The notes under the pieces were generated by a model. It ran no database searches and had not been told where the DNA came from. It saw only the letters and a list, made by a program, of their open reading frames with translations. A stretch of DNA of 64,000 nucleotides, from assembly GCA_039889035.1 (NCBI GenBank), contig JBDQQY010000002.1, forward strand, positions 372,001 through 436,000. Reading direction: 5' to 3'. The stretch is from Plantactinospora sp039889035. Its GTDB lineage: Bacteria > Actinomycetota > Actinomycetes > Mycobacteriales > Micromonosporaceae. A program made the position numbers and the translations under genes. Shown piece after piece: positions 9,191 through 17,275 of the stretch; the first letter of the stretch is position 1; each line of letters starts with the position of its first letter.

Positions 9191-10669
9191 TCAGCCGCGT
9201 ACCGGAATGACCAGGCGCTCGTGCTGCTCCCGGTGCAGAGCGGTCAACGCCCCGCGCACCTCATCGACTGTGGGCTCCCCGAACTGGAGGCCAACCGAGA
9301 AGTTGAACTGATCACGGTGTTGCATAGCCTCACCACCGCCGGTGAGGTCGACGGCGCTGTAGTTGAGTAGCTGCGCAGGCTGGTACTTGCCGGTGGCCAT
9401 CAGCCGACGCCACTCCGGCGTGCCAGGGTAGGGGCGGAACTCGAACACGCTGGCCCGGAACCAGCCCGGCGTCGCTTCCGTCATCTCCCACAGCTCGCGA
9501 ACGAGCTGGACCGTCAGGGCCATCTCCTCGCGAGTCTCAGTCGGAAAGCCGAGGATGAAGTACCCCTTCACGGCGACGCCGCGCTCCGTGAGGCGCCGGA
9601 CCACCCGCCGGATCATCTCCGGCGTGAGCCGCTTGTCGATGTAGCCCAGCATGCGCTCACTGCCCGACTCGATGCCGAGAGCGACCTCCCGCAGCCCGCT
9701 CGCCACCAGCAGATCGAGGGTCGCGTCGCTGGCCCGGTCCAACACGTTGATCCGGCCGGTCGCGTCCCACTTCGCCCACTCACCGACCTTCGCCGCGGCG
9801 AAGGCGCCCATCATGGTGTCGATCACGCGGCGGGCACCAAGGAACAAGTCGTCCACGAACCGGAAGCAGGTGACGCCGTACCGGTCACGGAGCTCGTACA
9901 TCTCGGCCAAGATGTTGCCGGGCTTGCGGACGCGGATCGAGACGTCCGGGTTCGCGGAGACCGCAGCCCCACAGAACGAACAGTCGTACGGGCAGCCCCT
10001 CGCCCCGACCACGTTCGCTGAGATCCGCCCAGCCATGTCCGGGTCCGGGTGTGGGTGCGGATCGTTGGTGAGGAACCGCCGGTCCACGAACGGCAGGTCG
10101 TCAATCGGGGGCGCCAGGTAGTGGTTCTGGCCCGGCCTGCCACCAGTAACCGGGGTGTGCATCAGCGGGTCGAGCCACATGACACCGGGCAGGTCGGCAC
10201 GGTTGCGATGATCGCGCAGCAGCTCAGCGACGCGCGTCTCACCCTCGCCGATGACCAGGGCATCGGTACGGGCGAACCGGGGGTCGCCGAGGATTTCGGC
10301 TGGCATCGCCTTCGCGTGGTGGCCGCCGAGCATCACCCGGATCGCGGGGTCTAGGTGCTCCGCGATCCGGGCGGACATCTCGTACGTCGGCGCGAGGAGG
10401 TTGAAGCCGACCCAGCGGGGCGAGGCGGCGTTGATCAGGGCGGCGGTCTCGTCAAGGCCGAGCCCGTGGGCCTCCGCGTCGATGACGCCGACGTTGTGCC
10501 CTTTCTGCGCGGCGTAGGTGGCGATGTAGGCCATGCCGAGGACTGGCAACGTGTTGTCGCTGACCCGCGGCCGGACGCTGTAATCGCGAAGTGGCGCGTT
10601 GACGAACAAGATGTCAACGGGTGCGGTCAGGTCCGCGCCTGCAATCGCGCGGTCAAGGGTGGTAGTCAC
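9191..10669 (-). CDS. B12-binding-domain radical SAM enzyme
   Basis: 492-residue cobalamin-type radical SAM protein. Residues about 18-145 form a B12-binding-like Rossmann domain (VDILFVNAPL start, VMLGGHHAKAMPAEIL, IGEGE). The radical SAM [4Fe-4S] motif CPYDCSFC supplies Cys226, Cys230 and Cys233, and a TIM-barrel half follows (GIESGSERML, VKGYFILGFPTET). The C-terminal 100 residues are a variable domain. The GTG at 10669 with GGGGG upstream is preferred over a start at 10741. Such enzymes often methylate or rearrange unactivated carbons; the substrate is unknown. No RiPP precursor or methyltransferase partner is seen. It lies upstream of the NUDIX gene as apparent cargo. Confidence 0.88.
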   Translation of the reverse strand: MTTTLDRAIAGADLTAPVDILFVNAPLRDYSVRPRVSDNTLPVLGMAYIATYAAQKGHNVGVIDAEAHGLGLDETAALINAASPRWVGFNLLAPTYEMSARIAEHLDPAIRVMLGGHHAKAMPAEILGDPRFARTDALVIGEGETRVAELLRDHRNRADLPGVMWLDPLMHTPVTGGRPGQNHYLAPPIDDLPFVDRRFLTNDPHPHPDPDMAGRISANVVGARGCPYDCSFCGAAVSANPDVSIRVRKPGNILAEMYELRDRYGVTCFRFVDDLFLGARRVIDTMMGAFAAAKVGEWAKWDATGRINVLDRASDATLDLLVASGLREVALGIESGSERMLGYIDKRLTPEMIRRVVRRLTERGVAVKGYFILGFPTETREEMALTVQLVRELWEMTEATPGWFRASVFEFRPYPGTPEWRRLMATGKYQPAQLLNYSAVDLTGGGEAMQHRDQFNFSVGLQFGEPTVDEVRGALTALHREQHERLVIPVRG

Positions 10670-10737
10670 TGCGTTTCCCCCAAGCCAATTGTGAGGAGAG
10701 TCAAATCCGAGAGGTTGCCGCCTGCCGGGATCCCGGC

Positions 10738-11148
10738 TCACAGACGGTTCGTTCCTGGCCCGCCCATGCCGGTGATCCGGCGCAGGTCGTCATCCGTCGG
10801 CGTCACAGTTGGCCGGAGCGCCTGGACCGCCGGCGGCAGGTAGTCGTCCCGAACCGCCTCCAGCCACGTCGCCGCGAGCTGCATCCGGCCGCAGTTCGGC
10901 AGCCCGCACGGCCGGCAGCCGTCGATCCCGCGCGGCCAGTGCGCGGTCATCACCTGCCGCGCCACGACGGTGACGAGCCGCCGCCGGTCGACCGGGACGA
11001 TCCGGTCGGTGATGACGACCCACAGCGCCCACTCGGCGGTCGGGCACCAGGTGCCCCTGCAGCCGCCGCACTCGCGGCCCTCGGCGTGGTTGGTGATGGT
11101 GGCCCATGCCCAGTCGATGGCGAGCCCCGGCGCGCTCTCCGGCACCAT
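10738..11148 (-). CDS. Cys-rich hypothetical protein, 136 aa
   Basis: 136-residue protein with two Cys groups: CGGCRGTWC near residues 27-35 and CRPCGLPNC near 78-86, which could bind zinc or an Fe-S cluster. ATG start two bases after the stop of the 83-residue upstream gene, so it is the third gene of a small coupled operon. I do not recognise the family. The Trp-rich middle (WALWVVITDRI) and C-terminal helix suggest a compact folded domain. Confidence 0.72.
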   Translation of the reverse strand: MVPESAPGLAIDWAWATITNHAEGRECGGCRGTWCPTAEWALWVVITDRIVPVDRRRLVTVVARQVMTAHWPRGIDGCRPCGLPNCGRMQLAATWLEAVRDDYLPPAVQALRPTVTPTDDDLRRITGMGGPGTNRL

Positions 11149-11150
11149 GC

Positions 11151-11402
11151 TCACCGGATCCGCTCCAGCGCCGCGCGCACGTCGCCGGCCGTCACGGCTG
11201 CCGGCAGGGTGCCGCCGAGCAGCACCCGCACCGCGTGCTCCCGGCGGTGGACCTCGGTCGCCCACGACCAGAGGGGGCAGCCGTCCGGCCCGCACCGGCC
11301 ACACTCCCGTAGCGCATGCGCACCCAGCACGAGCCGGGCAAAGGCACACTCCACCGGCACCGGCCACTCCACGGTCAGCCAGCGCCGCACCAGCCGGGTC
11401 AC
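11151..11402 (-). CDS. Small Cys-containing protein, 83 aa
   Basis: Starts at the GTG at 11402, which overlaps the previous stop as GTGA. A longer reading upstream is possible but would run over the preceding gene. The product has a CAFARLVLGAH helix followed by CGRCGPDGC, a likely metal-binding knuckle, then WSWATEVHRREHAV. Unknown family. Coupling to both neighbours and the shared C-rich knuckles suggest that the three small proteins act together. Confidence 0.68.
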   Translation of the reverse strand: MTRLVRRWLTVEWPVPVECAFARLVLGAHALRECGRCGPDGCPLWSWATEVHRREHAVRVLLGGTLPAAVTAGDVRAALERIR

Positions 11403-11572
11403 CACACCAGCCGCCCGAGCCCGTGCCGGATACCGGTAGCGGGCGCTTCGATCCGGCGGCGGACGGCCGCCAGCAGCGCCAGGCAGCCGCCCCGGGGCGC
11501 GCACTCGGTGCACCGGCCGCCATTCCGGTGTTGCCGCTCGATCTGGAGATCCGTTAACCACTGGGCACGCAC
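11399..11572 (-). CDS. Small Cys-rich protein, 57 aa
   Basis: First gene of the Cys-rich trio. The GTG start at 11572 is chosen because a strong AGGAGGTG sits six bases upstream. The 57-residue product has a helical start (WLTDLQIERQH) and a knuckle CTECAPRGGC followed by a Leu/Ala helix. It is divergent from the XRE regulator gene across 279 bases. The function is unknown. Short Cys-rich proteins paired with XRE regulators are common in actinobacteria, so control by the neighbour is plausible. Confidence 0.68.
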   Translation of the reverse strand: MRAQWLTDLQIERQHRNGGRCTECAPRGGCLALLAAVRRRIEAPATGIRHGLGRLVW

Positions 11573-11734
11573 GTCGGCACCTCCTACGCCACGGCGCCCG
11601 GGATCACAGATCACCGAGCGCCGCTCACATGGGCGGATGGCAGGACCGGTCCGGGCATGGACGGGGGACCGCGCCCGAACCGGCCGGGGACATCGGGCGG
11701 CGGTCGACAGCCCGACAGTCACCGCGCCGCGCTG

Positions 11735-11777
11735 GGGATACCGCTCGTTATCCCGTGTGGGTACCGTCACAGGTACC
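11735..11777. promoter_or_regulatory. Operator-like repeats in the divergent intergenic region
   Basis: Between the Cys-rich trio and the XRE gene (11573..11851) are an inverted repeat GGGATA (11735..11740) / TATCCC (11749..11754) and two GGTACC palindromes at 11760..11765 and 11772..11777, exactly 12 bases apart. A site for the adjacent XRE regulator is a natural reading, but no binding is shown. The rest of the interval holds no gene. Confidence 0.4.
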
Positions 11778-11851
11778 GAGCGCAACCGCGAGCAGTGTGC
11801 AGTGGGCCAGCGTGGGCCACACACACAGCCCACACCGCCCCGGGAGGGCCT

Positions 11852-13069
11852 GTGGAACACTTCGGGCAGATGCTTCGTCGCCTGCGGCAAGATCGCGGGA
11901 TGTCGCTGCGCCGGTTCGCCGAGGTCGCCGGGATCGACTTCGGGTACGTCGGGCAGATCGAGCGGGGAGAACGCCGCTGCTCGCCGGAGTGGGCCGAGAT
12001 ATGCGACCAGACGGTCGGGGCCGGCGGCGCGCTCGTCGAAGCGCACCGGACGGAGAACGTGGCGGGAACGGGGGCCGAGGTGCGACGGCGGACGGTGCTG
12101 ATGGGGCTGGCGCTCGGCGCGTCATCCCCGGCGGTCGCGGTGGAGGCGCTCCGGCACGGGCTCGACAGCAGCATCGGAGCCGGCCCGGACGAGTGGCACA
12201 TGATCGCCACCGACTACGCCCGCGAGTTCTACACCACGCCGCCGGCCCTGCTGGTCGAACAGCTCGGCCTGGACCTGACCGTGCTGCAACACATGCTGTC
12301 GGCCGAGCCGGCCAACCGCGACCTGCTCCGGGCCGCCGGGCAACTCGCCGTCATCATGGCGATGGCGCTCGCCTCCACCGGCCAGGTAACGATGGCCCGC
12401 CGCTGGTGGCGCACCGCCCGCCGGCAGGCGGACCAGTCCGGTGACCTTGATACCCGGCTCTGGGCCCGGGACTGGGAAACCGTGAACGGCACCTACGAGC
12501 GGCGCCCCATCCCGCAGGTCCTCGCCCTGGCCGACGAAGCGGTGACGCTGGCGAACGGCCGGCCCTGTCGCGGTACCGCCGGCGTGCTCTCCGGACGCGC
12601 TCAGGCGCTCGCCGTCGCCGGCCGCGCCGAGGAGGCGACCGCTGCGCTCCAGATGCTCAACGACATCACCGACCGGCTCCCGGCCGCCGTGGTCGCCGAC
12701 GCCGACTCGATGTTCGGCTGGCCAGAGGTCCGACTTCGCTACACCGAGTCGTACGTGTACACCCACATCGGCAACACGGCGGCGGCGATGACCGCACAGG
12801 ACCGGGCGCTGGATCTGTACCCCGTCGACCTGGCCCGCGAGCGGGCCCAGTTGCAGATGCACCGGGCGTCGTGCCTGATCCAGTCCGGGCACGTTACCGA
12901 CGGACTCCGGTATGCCGCCGATGTCCTTGACGAACTGCCCGTCGACCAGCACAACGCGCTGTTGTACCAGGTCGCCCAGCAGGTCATCGCGACCGTCCCT
13001 CACGCGGAGCGGCGGCGGGTCGAAGCCGTGGACCTGCGGGACCGGCTGGTGGCGCTGCCCGCTCGGTAG
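11852..13069 (+). CDS. XRE-family regulator with TPR-like C-terminal domain
   Basis: 405-residue regulator. Residues 5-60 form an XRE helix-turn-helix (QMLRRLRQDRGMSLRRFAEVAG...YVGQIERGER). The rest is an all-helical TPR-like region often seen in large actinobacterial XRE proteins, where it senses a signal. The GTG start at 11852 has GGGAGG upstream; an in-frame extension to 11657 has no ribosome site. The gene is divergent from the Cys-rich trio and ten bases upstream of the GNAT gene, so it probably controls one or both and itself. Confidence 0.85.
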   Translation: MEHFGQMLRRLRQDRGMSLRRFAEVAGIDFGYVGQIERGERRCSPEWAEICDQTVGAGGALVEAHRTENVAGTGAEVRRRTVLMGLALGASSPAVAVEALRHGLDSSIGAGPDEWHMIATDYAREFYTTPPALLVEQLGLDLTVLQHMLSAEPANRDLLRAAGQLAVIMAMALASTGQVTMARRWWRTARRQADQSGDLDTRLWARDWETVNGTYERRPIPQVLALADEAVTLANGRPCRGTAGVLSGRAQALAVAGRAEEATAALQMLNDITDRLPAAVVADADSMFGWPEVRLRYTESYVYTHIGNTAAAMTAQDRALDLYPVDLARERAQLQMHRASCLIQSGHVTDGLRYAADVLDELPVDQHNALLYQVAQQVIATVPHAERRRVEAVDLRDRLVALPAR

Positions 13070-13079
13070 GGTGCTGGGC

Positions 13080-13640
13080 ATGCCCGACCTGGTGTATGAC
13101 CTGCTCGACGCCGACCAGGCCCGTCCGCTCTCGGTGGAGCTGGAGCGCCTGTATGCCGAGGTGTACGCGGAGCCGCCGTACGAAGAGGGACCGGAGCACA
13201 CCGCCCAGTTCCGGCGCTGGTTCCGCGCCCAGCGCCGGCAGCCCGGGTTCAGCCTGGCCCGGGCCGTGGATGGGGATCGGCTCGTCGGTGCCGCGTACGG
13301 GCACACGATGCCGGCTGGCGAGTGGATGGAGCCGCGGGCCGACGAACCGCCGGAGCACCTGCTCGGCGTGCCGAAGCTGACGATCCCGGAGTGGATGGTC
13401 CGCCGGCCGTACCGGGGCCAGGGGGTCGGCCGTCGGCTGCTGGAGATGCTGCTCGATGGCCGGCCGGAGCCGTACGCGATCCTGGCGAGCAACCCGGCGG
13501 CGCCGGCCCGCCGGCTCTACGACCGGATGGGCTGGCGGCAGCACGGCACAATCCGGCCGAAGCTGATCCCGCCGATGGACGTGCTCGTGCTGCCGCTTAC
13601 CCGCCGCTCGACGGTGCTAGATCATGAGCCTGACTGCTGA
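13080..13640 (+). CDS. GNAT family N-acetyltransferase
   Basis: 186-residue acetyltransferase with the acetyl-CoA pyrophosphate loop R112-G-Q-G-V-G117 after the conserved strand (LTIPEWMV), and the C-terminal YDRMGW motif. It starts with ATG ten bases after the XRE stop and so is probably cotranscribed with it. The substrate is unknown; candidates are a small molecule such as an antibiotic, or a protein N-terminus. It runs convergently toward the conjugation operon. Confidence 0.85.
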   Translation: MPDLVYDLLDADQARPLSVELERLYAEVYAEPPYEEGPEHTAQFRRWFRAQRRQPGFSLARAVDGDRLVGAAYGHTMPAGEWMEPRADEPPEHLLGVPKLTIPEWMVRRPYRGQGVGRRLLEMLLDGRPEPYAILASNPAAPARRLYDRMGWRQHGTIRPKLIPPMDVLVLPLTRRSTVLDHEPDC

Positions 13641-13647
13641 TCTTGCT

Positions 13648-13713
13648 GCTACCGGATAGCGGCCTCTAGCAGGGATTTAGCGGGGGTAGCAGCGTCCAGC
13701 ACGCCGCTACCCC
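13648..13713. terminator. Hairpins between GNAT gene and Tra operon
   Basis: GCTACCGGATAGC (13648..13660) is a small palindrome, followed by a stem GGGGTAGC (13683..13690) / GCTACCCC (13706..13713) with a 15-base loop. They sit where the two transcripts converge, so a bidirectional terminator is likely. GCTA or TAGC occurs six times within about 70 bases here. Confidence 0.5.
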
Positions 13714-13773
13714 TGATCCGCATTTCCGCAGGTGACCCTTTCGCCCGAGTGTGCGACCCGCGCAGCGTGCTAT

Positions 13774-15549
13774 TCAGCGGCGGGACACCCGGTCGATCGC
13801 GGCCTGGAGGTCGTCGAGCCGGTAGCCGCGCGGGTTGCCCTCCCCTCCGAGCTGCTTCGGGCCGAGCCCGTACGGCCGGACCAGGTTGGACAGGCTGGTC
13901 GGGTCGAGGTCGCCCCACTGCACCGGGTCCGCCTGGCGGAGCACGTCGAGCAGGGCGCTGGTCGGCATCCGATCGACACCCTCTCCGGCCTCCATCGCCC
14001 GGTGCATCGCCGCGAGGATCGCCGGCACCGACCGGTCGGCCGGGTTGGACAGCACACCGTGCCGGCGGCGAAGGTCGGTCGCGTACCGGGCCACCTTCCG
14101 CAGGTCATCCACGTCGACGAAGTACGACCGGATGGTGCGCCCGTTCGGGCCCTGGCGCAGGATCACGACGCCCTTGTGCTCGTCGCCCAGCTCGGCGGCG
14201 TTGTACCCCTGCGCCGCCGCCCCGTCACCAAGGACGGTGTTGCTGGTCTGCCACGTCGAGCACCGCACCGCCGCCCGGGTCGGGATGTTGTCCCGCAGGT
14301 CCGGGTCCACGACGGTGGAGCTCGGTCGTTGGGTGCACAGCAGCGGGATCACCCCGACGGCCGGGCCGACCGCGGCGAGGTCCCGCAGCTTCGCCGTCAC
14401 GACCTTCGCGATCTTCGGGTCGGCGTTCGCGGTGAACACCGCGAGTTCGTCGATCCACAGCAGCTCAAGCGGGTTGCCGTCGTGGCACACCTCCCGGCTC
14501 AGCTTCACCAGGCCGAGGCGCTGCAACACTGCCACCCGGCGGTACATCTCCTCCAGCATCTCGTCGAGCAGGTCGATCAGGCTCGCCGGAGTGTGGTTCG
14601 CGACCCGGTACGCCAGCGGCACGATCGGCGCCGAGTCGAGCCCCTTCCCGTCGGCGAGCGAGATCCGGCAGTGCACGTCCAACATCGCCGCGACCAGCAC
14701 GTTGTTCGCCGTGACCGTCTTGCCGAACCGGGGCAGCCCGCCGACGAGCAGGCCGGAGAACACGACCGGTATGGCGACCTCGTGCCGGCGGGCATCCTCG
14801 CCGAGGGGTACGCCCTCCGGCCGCCACAGGTCGAACGGACCGAGGCGGCGTACCAGCGGCGACGCCACCGGCTTGCCTGACCAGGGGTCGCCGTCGGCGC
14901 ACCACACCTTCAGCCGGCGCTCGTTGCCGGGCACCTTCAGCAGGTCAAGCTGGACTGTGCCGACCTCCAGCGCACTGGCCAACTCCGGCCGCTTCCCCTG
15001 CGCCTTCCTGGCCGTCTTCCCGGCAGGCAACTCCACCGTCGTGGTCCACGCCGCCCGTTCCCGCTGGACGGGGGCGACGAGCCGTACCGTGTCGAGGGTC
15101 TTCGCCAGGCCGGCGTCTACGAACGCCTGCCGCACCATTTCCTCCATCGGGGCGGCGTCGAGCTTCGGCGCGTCGACGAGCACCTTCCCCTTCCGGCCGA
15201 GCAGCAGCAGCCCGGTGAGGATCCCGGCCGCGACCAGCCAGATAGCGGCCGGCCAGCGCCACGCCAGCACCCCGACAGCGGCGACCAGCACCAGGCCGAC
15301 GACGAGGACGATCCTGTGCCGGTCCCGACGAACTTCGAGGTGCTTCTCCGGGTACTTCGCCCGCAGGTCGGCGAGGTCGGTTGCCCGGATGTAGGCGGCG
15401 AGCAGCGCCAGGGCGCGGCCGACGCCACGCACGACCGCCCACAAGGCCCGTACGACGGTGTACGGGTGCACGAGGCGGATCGCCTGCCGGAGGGTGGCGA
15501 CGCCAGCGCGGCGGGCCACCCACCGGGCGCGTTCGAGTTGCTGGGGCAC
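13774..15549 (-). CDS. FtsK/SpoIIIE-like DNA translocase (Tra)
   Basis: 591-residue DNA pump of the TraB/FtsK type, which moves double-stranded DNA between mycelial cells. Two membrane segments (about 79-97 and 101-118) precede an ATPase with Walker A GGLPRFGKT (270-278), Walker B LLWIDE (363-368) and a CTQRP sensor strand (405-409). The C-terminal 80 residues look like a winged helix, as in TraB, where it reads the clt sites. GTG start with GAGGAG seven bases upstream. It is the last gene of the coupled operon. Known TraB proteins act alone as a hexameric pore. No clt repeat was identified with certainty. Confidence 0.88.
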   Translation of the reverse strand: MPQQLERARWVARRAGVATLRQAIRLVHPYTVVRALWAVVRGVGRALALLAAYIRATDLADLRAKYPEKHLEVRRDRHRIVLVVGLVLVAAVGVLAWRWPAAIWLVAAGILTGLLLLGRKGKVLVDAPKLDAAPMEEMVRQAFVDAGLAKTLDTVRLVAPVQRERAAWTTTVELPAGKTARKAQGKRPELASALEVGTVQLDLLKVPGNERRLKVWCADGDPWSGKPVASPLVRRLGPFDLWRPEGVPLGEDARRHEVAIPVVFSGLLVGGLPRFGKTVTANNVLVAAMLDVHCRISLADGKGLDSAPIVPLAYRVANHTPASLIDLLDEMLEEMYRRVAVLQRLGLVKLSREVCHDGNPLELLWIDELAVFTANADPKIAKVVTAKLRDLAAVGPAVGVIPLLCTQRPSSTVVDPDLRDNIPTRAAVRCSTWQTSNTVLGDGAAAQGYNAAELGDEHKGVVILRQGPNGRTIRSYFVDVDDLRKVARYATDLRRRHGVLSNPADRSVPAILAAMHRAMEAGEGVDRMPTSALLDVLRQADPVQWGDLDPTSLSNLVRPYGLGPKQLGGEGNPRGYRLDDLQAAIDRVSRR

Positions 15550-15558
15550 GGGTGCTCC

Positions 15559-15717
15559 TCAGTACCGGCGGCGCGGGGCCGCCATCGTGACGAAGAACGC
15601 GAGTAGGCCGAGGACGCCGCCGATCAACACGGGGTCGGCGTCGGTGCGGGTGGCGACCGCTCCGGCGATCAGCGCGGCCACGGCGGCGGCGATGACCGCC
15701 TCGATGACGCGGGGCAT
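15559..15717 (-). CDS. Small two-span membrane protein, 52 aa (Spd-like)
   Basis: 52 residues from ATG 15717 to TGA 15559. The start overlaps the upstream stop by one base (TGATG), and the Tra start follows ten bases after its stop, so its place in the operon is firm. Two hydrophobic segments (residues 5-22 and 29-46) flank a short ATRTDAD turn, and the tail is basic (APRRRRY). Small membrane proteins beside tra genes are commonly grouped as Spd (spread) proteins; assignment here is from topology and context only. Confidence 0.72.
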   Translation of the reverse strand: MPRVIEAVIAAAVAALIAGAVATRTDADPVLIGGVLGLLAFFVTMAAPRRRY

Positions 15718-16052
15718 CAGCGGGTCTCCCGTCGAATCTGGCCGAGCGCGTCGACGACCCGCTCGACGCCGTGGCGGCGCATCAGGTCGCCGATCTGTTC
15801 TGCGGGGGTAGGTCCGGACGGCCGTCCGCCGGGGCCCTGCCCGTGTAGCTCCAGCGCGGTCCGGATGGTCTGCTCGCTGACGCCACCGCCGAGCGCCTTC
15901 GCGAGGTGTCCGGTCTTCTCCCGCTGCAACCGGGCCGCCTCGCGAGACAGCGCGGCGCGGCGGGGGTCGCTGGCGGACATCTGGTCGAGTTGCTTCTCGA
16001 CGTCCTGGAGTCGCCGGCCGGCGCCGAGTGCCCGGTTGATCCAGCCGCTCAC
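15717..16052 (-). CDS. Coiled-coil hypothetical protein, 111 aa
   Basis: 111-residue soluble protein with a coiled coil (about residues 12-50, RRLQDVEKQLDQMSASD onward) and a second helical domain near residues 55-110. The GTG start overlaps the stop of the DUF2637 gene (GTGA). I do not recognise a family. Its place between two membrane proteins of the transfer operon suggests a cytosolic partner of the pump. Confidence 0.68.
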   Translation of the reverse strand: MSGWINRALGAGRRLQDVEKQLDQMSASDPRRAALSREAARLQREKTGHLAKALGGGVSEQTIRTALELHGQGPGGRPSGPTPAEQIGDLMRRHGVERVVDALGQIRRETR

Positions 16053-17275
16053 CGGGTCACCTCCTCCAGGTCGGCCGGCTGCCCGTTGACGGCCGGTTCG
16101 GTGGGTGTTTCCGCAGCGTCCGGACCGGATGGTGACGGCACGATGACGACCCCCGCCGCACCGCCGCCGCCCGCGAACACCTCCACCACCGGGCGGCCGG
16201 TGGCGTCAACGCCGGGCTCGGCGAACATCTCCGGCGCCGCGTCCTTGGCGGCCGGGCTCGGGGGCGGCAGGTACCGGCGGGCGGTGGACTCGCTGACGCC
16301 AGCCTTCGCCGCGATCTGGGCCGGCGTGCCACCGGGGAGCTTGGCTGCCGCGCGCTTCACCTTCTGCTCGCTGGTGAGGGTCTTCGGCCGGGCTCGTCTG
16401 GCGGGCTTCGTGGCGTCAGCGGCCGGCTCGGGTGCCGGCTGTGGACCGATCGGCTCGGCGTAGTCCCACGGGTCCGGAACTGGTTCCTCCTCGGGCTCTC
16501 CGGGCTCCTCCGGCGGCGGCGCCGGGGCCGGCGTGCTGGCGTCACGGATCCGCCCCGCCAGCTCGACGAGGCAGATCGAGGCGACGACCACGAGGCCGTC
16601 GACCGACAGCGGCAGTAGGTACGGAGAGGCGTCGGTCTCGCCGTACTTCGCCGCGACCGCGGCCATGTGCCAGTAAGACACCCACGCGGCGATGCCGGCG
16701 ATCACCGCCGTGGCGGCGAGCCGGGCGAACGCCAGCGACCGGCGGTGTACCGGCACCCGTGAGATCAGCTCGACGGTGAGCAGCAGGGCCAGCGGCGGCC
16801 AGGCGGCGATGGCCTGGCTGATCAGGTTGTCCCACGCGTGCAGGACGTTGCCGGTGACGCTGGCGGCGACGCCGAGCAGCAGCACGGCGCGGACCGCCCA
16901 CCGGATCCGGCGGAGCTGGGCGAGGTCGACTGGCGCGGGGACGCTAGAAGTTTTGCTAACGTCTGCCGGCTCGATGATCGTTTCTGCCGACTCTGCCGGC
17001 GGCTCCGGGTGGGGAACTTCCCCGACCTTGAAGACATCGAGCCGGTCGATGTCTTCAAGGTCGGCCGACGTCGTGCCGCTCGACGTTCGGTGATCTTCGC
17101 CGTTATCAGAATTGATAACGGGCTCGGAGCGCACCTCGGCGATCCGCTCCCGACCCCACCGCTCCGACCGGCGGAACCTCTTCCCGAGGGTGGCAGCCGA
17201 CAACGGGTCGCCGGCTGCCACCGACTCGCGGAACGCCTGCCGGGCCGCCTCGTGCAGCTCCGCAGTTCCGGTCAC
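16049..17275 (-). CDS. DUF2637-type membrane protein with HTH tail (SpdB-like)
   Basis: 408-residue protein. Residues 1-50 are helical, 51-120 disordered, then four membrane segments (about 127-146, 154-171, 182-201, 219-240) with DUF2637 hallmarks GNVLHAW, WPPLALLLTVELI, SYWHM and LLPLSVDGLVVVAS. A Pro/Glu linker leads to a resolvase-like HTH (TPAQIAAKAGVSESTARRYLP, about 305-325). DUF2637/Spd proteins accompany Tra pumps in actinomycete plasmids and integrative elements and support intramycelial spread. The GTG at 17275 is chosen because it overlaps the upstream stop; ATG 17293 is an alternative. Its coding sequence holds two strong palindromes (17022..17064, 17100..17121). Confidence 0.82.
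   Translation of the reverse strand: MTGTAELHEAARQAFRESVAAGDPLSAATLGKRFRRSERWGRERIAEVRSEPVINSDNGEDHRTSSGTTSADLEDIDRLDVFKVGEVPHPEPPAESAETIIEPADVSKTSSVPAPVDLAQLRRIRWAVRAVLLLGVAASVTGNVLHAWDNLISQAIAAWPPLALLLTVELISRVPVHRRSLAFARLAATAVIAGIAAWVSYWHMAAVAAKYGETDASPYLLPLSVDGLVVVASICLVELAGRIRDASTPAPAPPPEEPGEPEEEPVPDPWDYAEPIGPQPAPEPAADATKPARRARPKTLTSEQKVKRAAAKLPGGTPAQIAAKAGVSESTARRYLPPPSPAAKDAAPEMFAEPGVDATGRPVVEVFAGGGGAAGVVIVPSPSGPDAAETPTEPAVNGQPADLEEVTR
17022..17064. repeat. 19-bp perfect inverted repeat inside the DUF2637 gene
   Basis: CCGACCTTGAAGACATCGA (17022..17040) and its exact complement (17046..17064) are separated by GCCGG. A 43-base near-palindrome within coding sequence is striking, and it makes the protein repeat acidic residues (DLEDIDRLDVFKVG). 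It could be an operator, a transfer or replication site, or an attenuator. Confidence 0.85.
17100..17121. repeat. 9-bp AT-richer palindrome inside the DUF2637 gene
   Basis: CCGTTATCA (17100..17108), GAAT, TGATAACGG (17113..17121). It lies 35 bases from the 19-bp palindrome, in the part that encodes the disordered region. Its low GC contrasts with the surrounding DNA and resembles a protein-binding operator. Confidence 0.75.

Noticed and set aside
10670..10737. Cobalamin riboswitch before the B12 radical SAM gene
   Set aside because: The upstream leader is short and lacks the B12-box and the conserved stems, so no riboswitch is supported.
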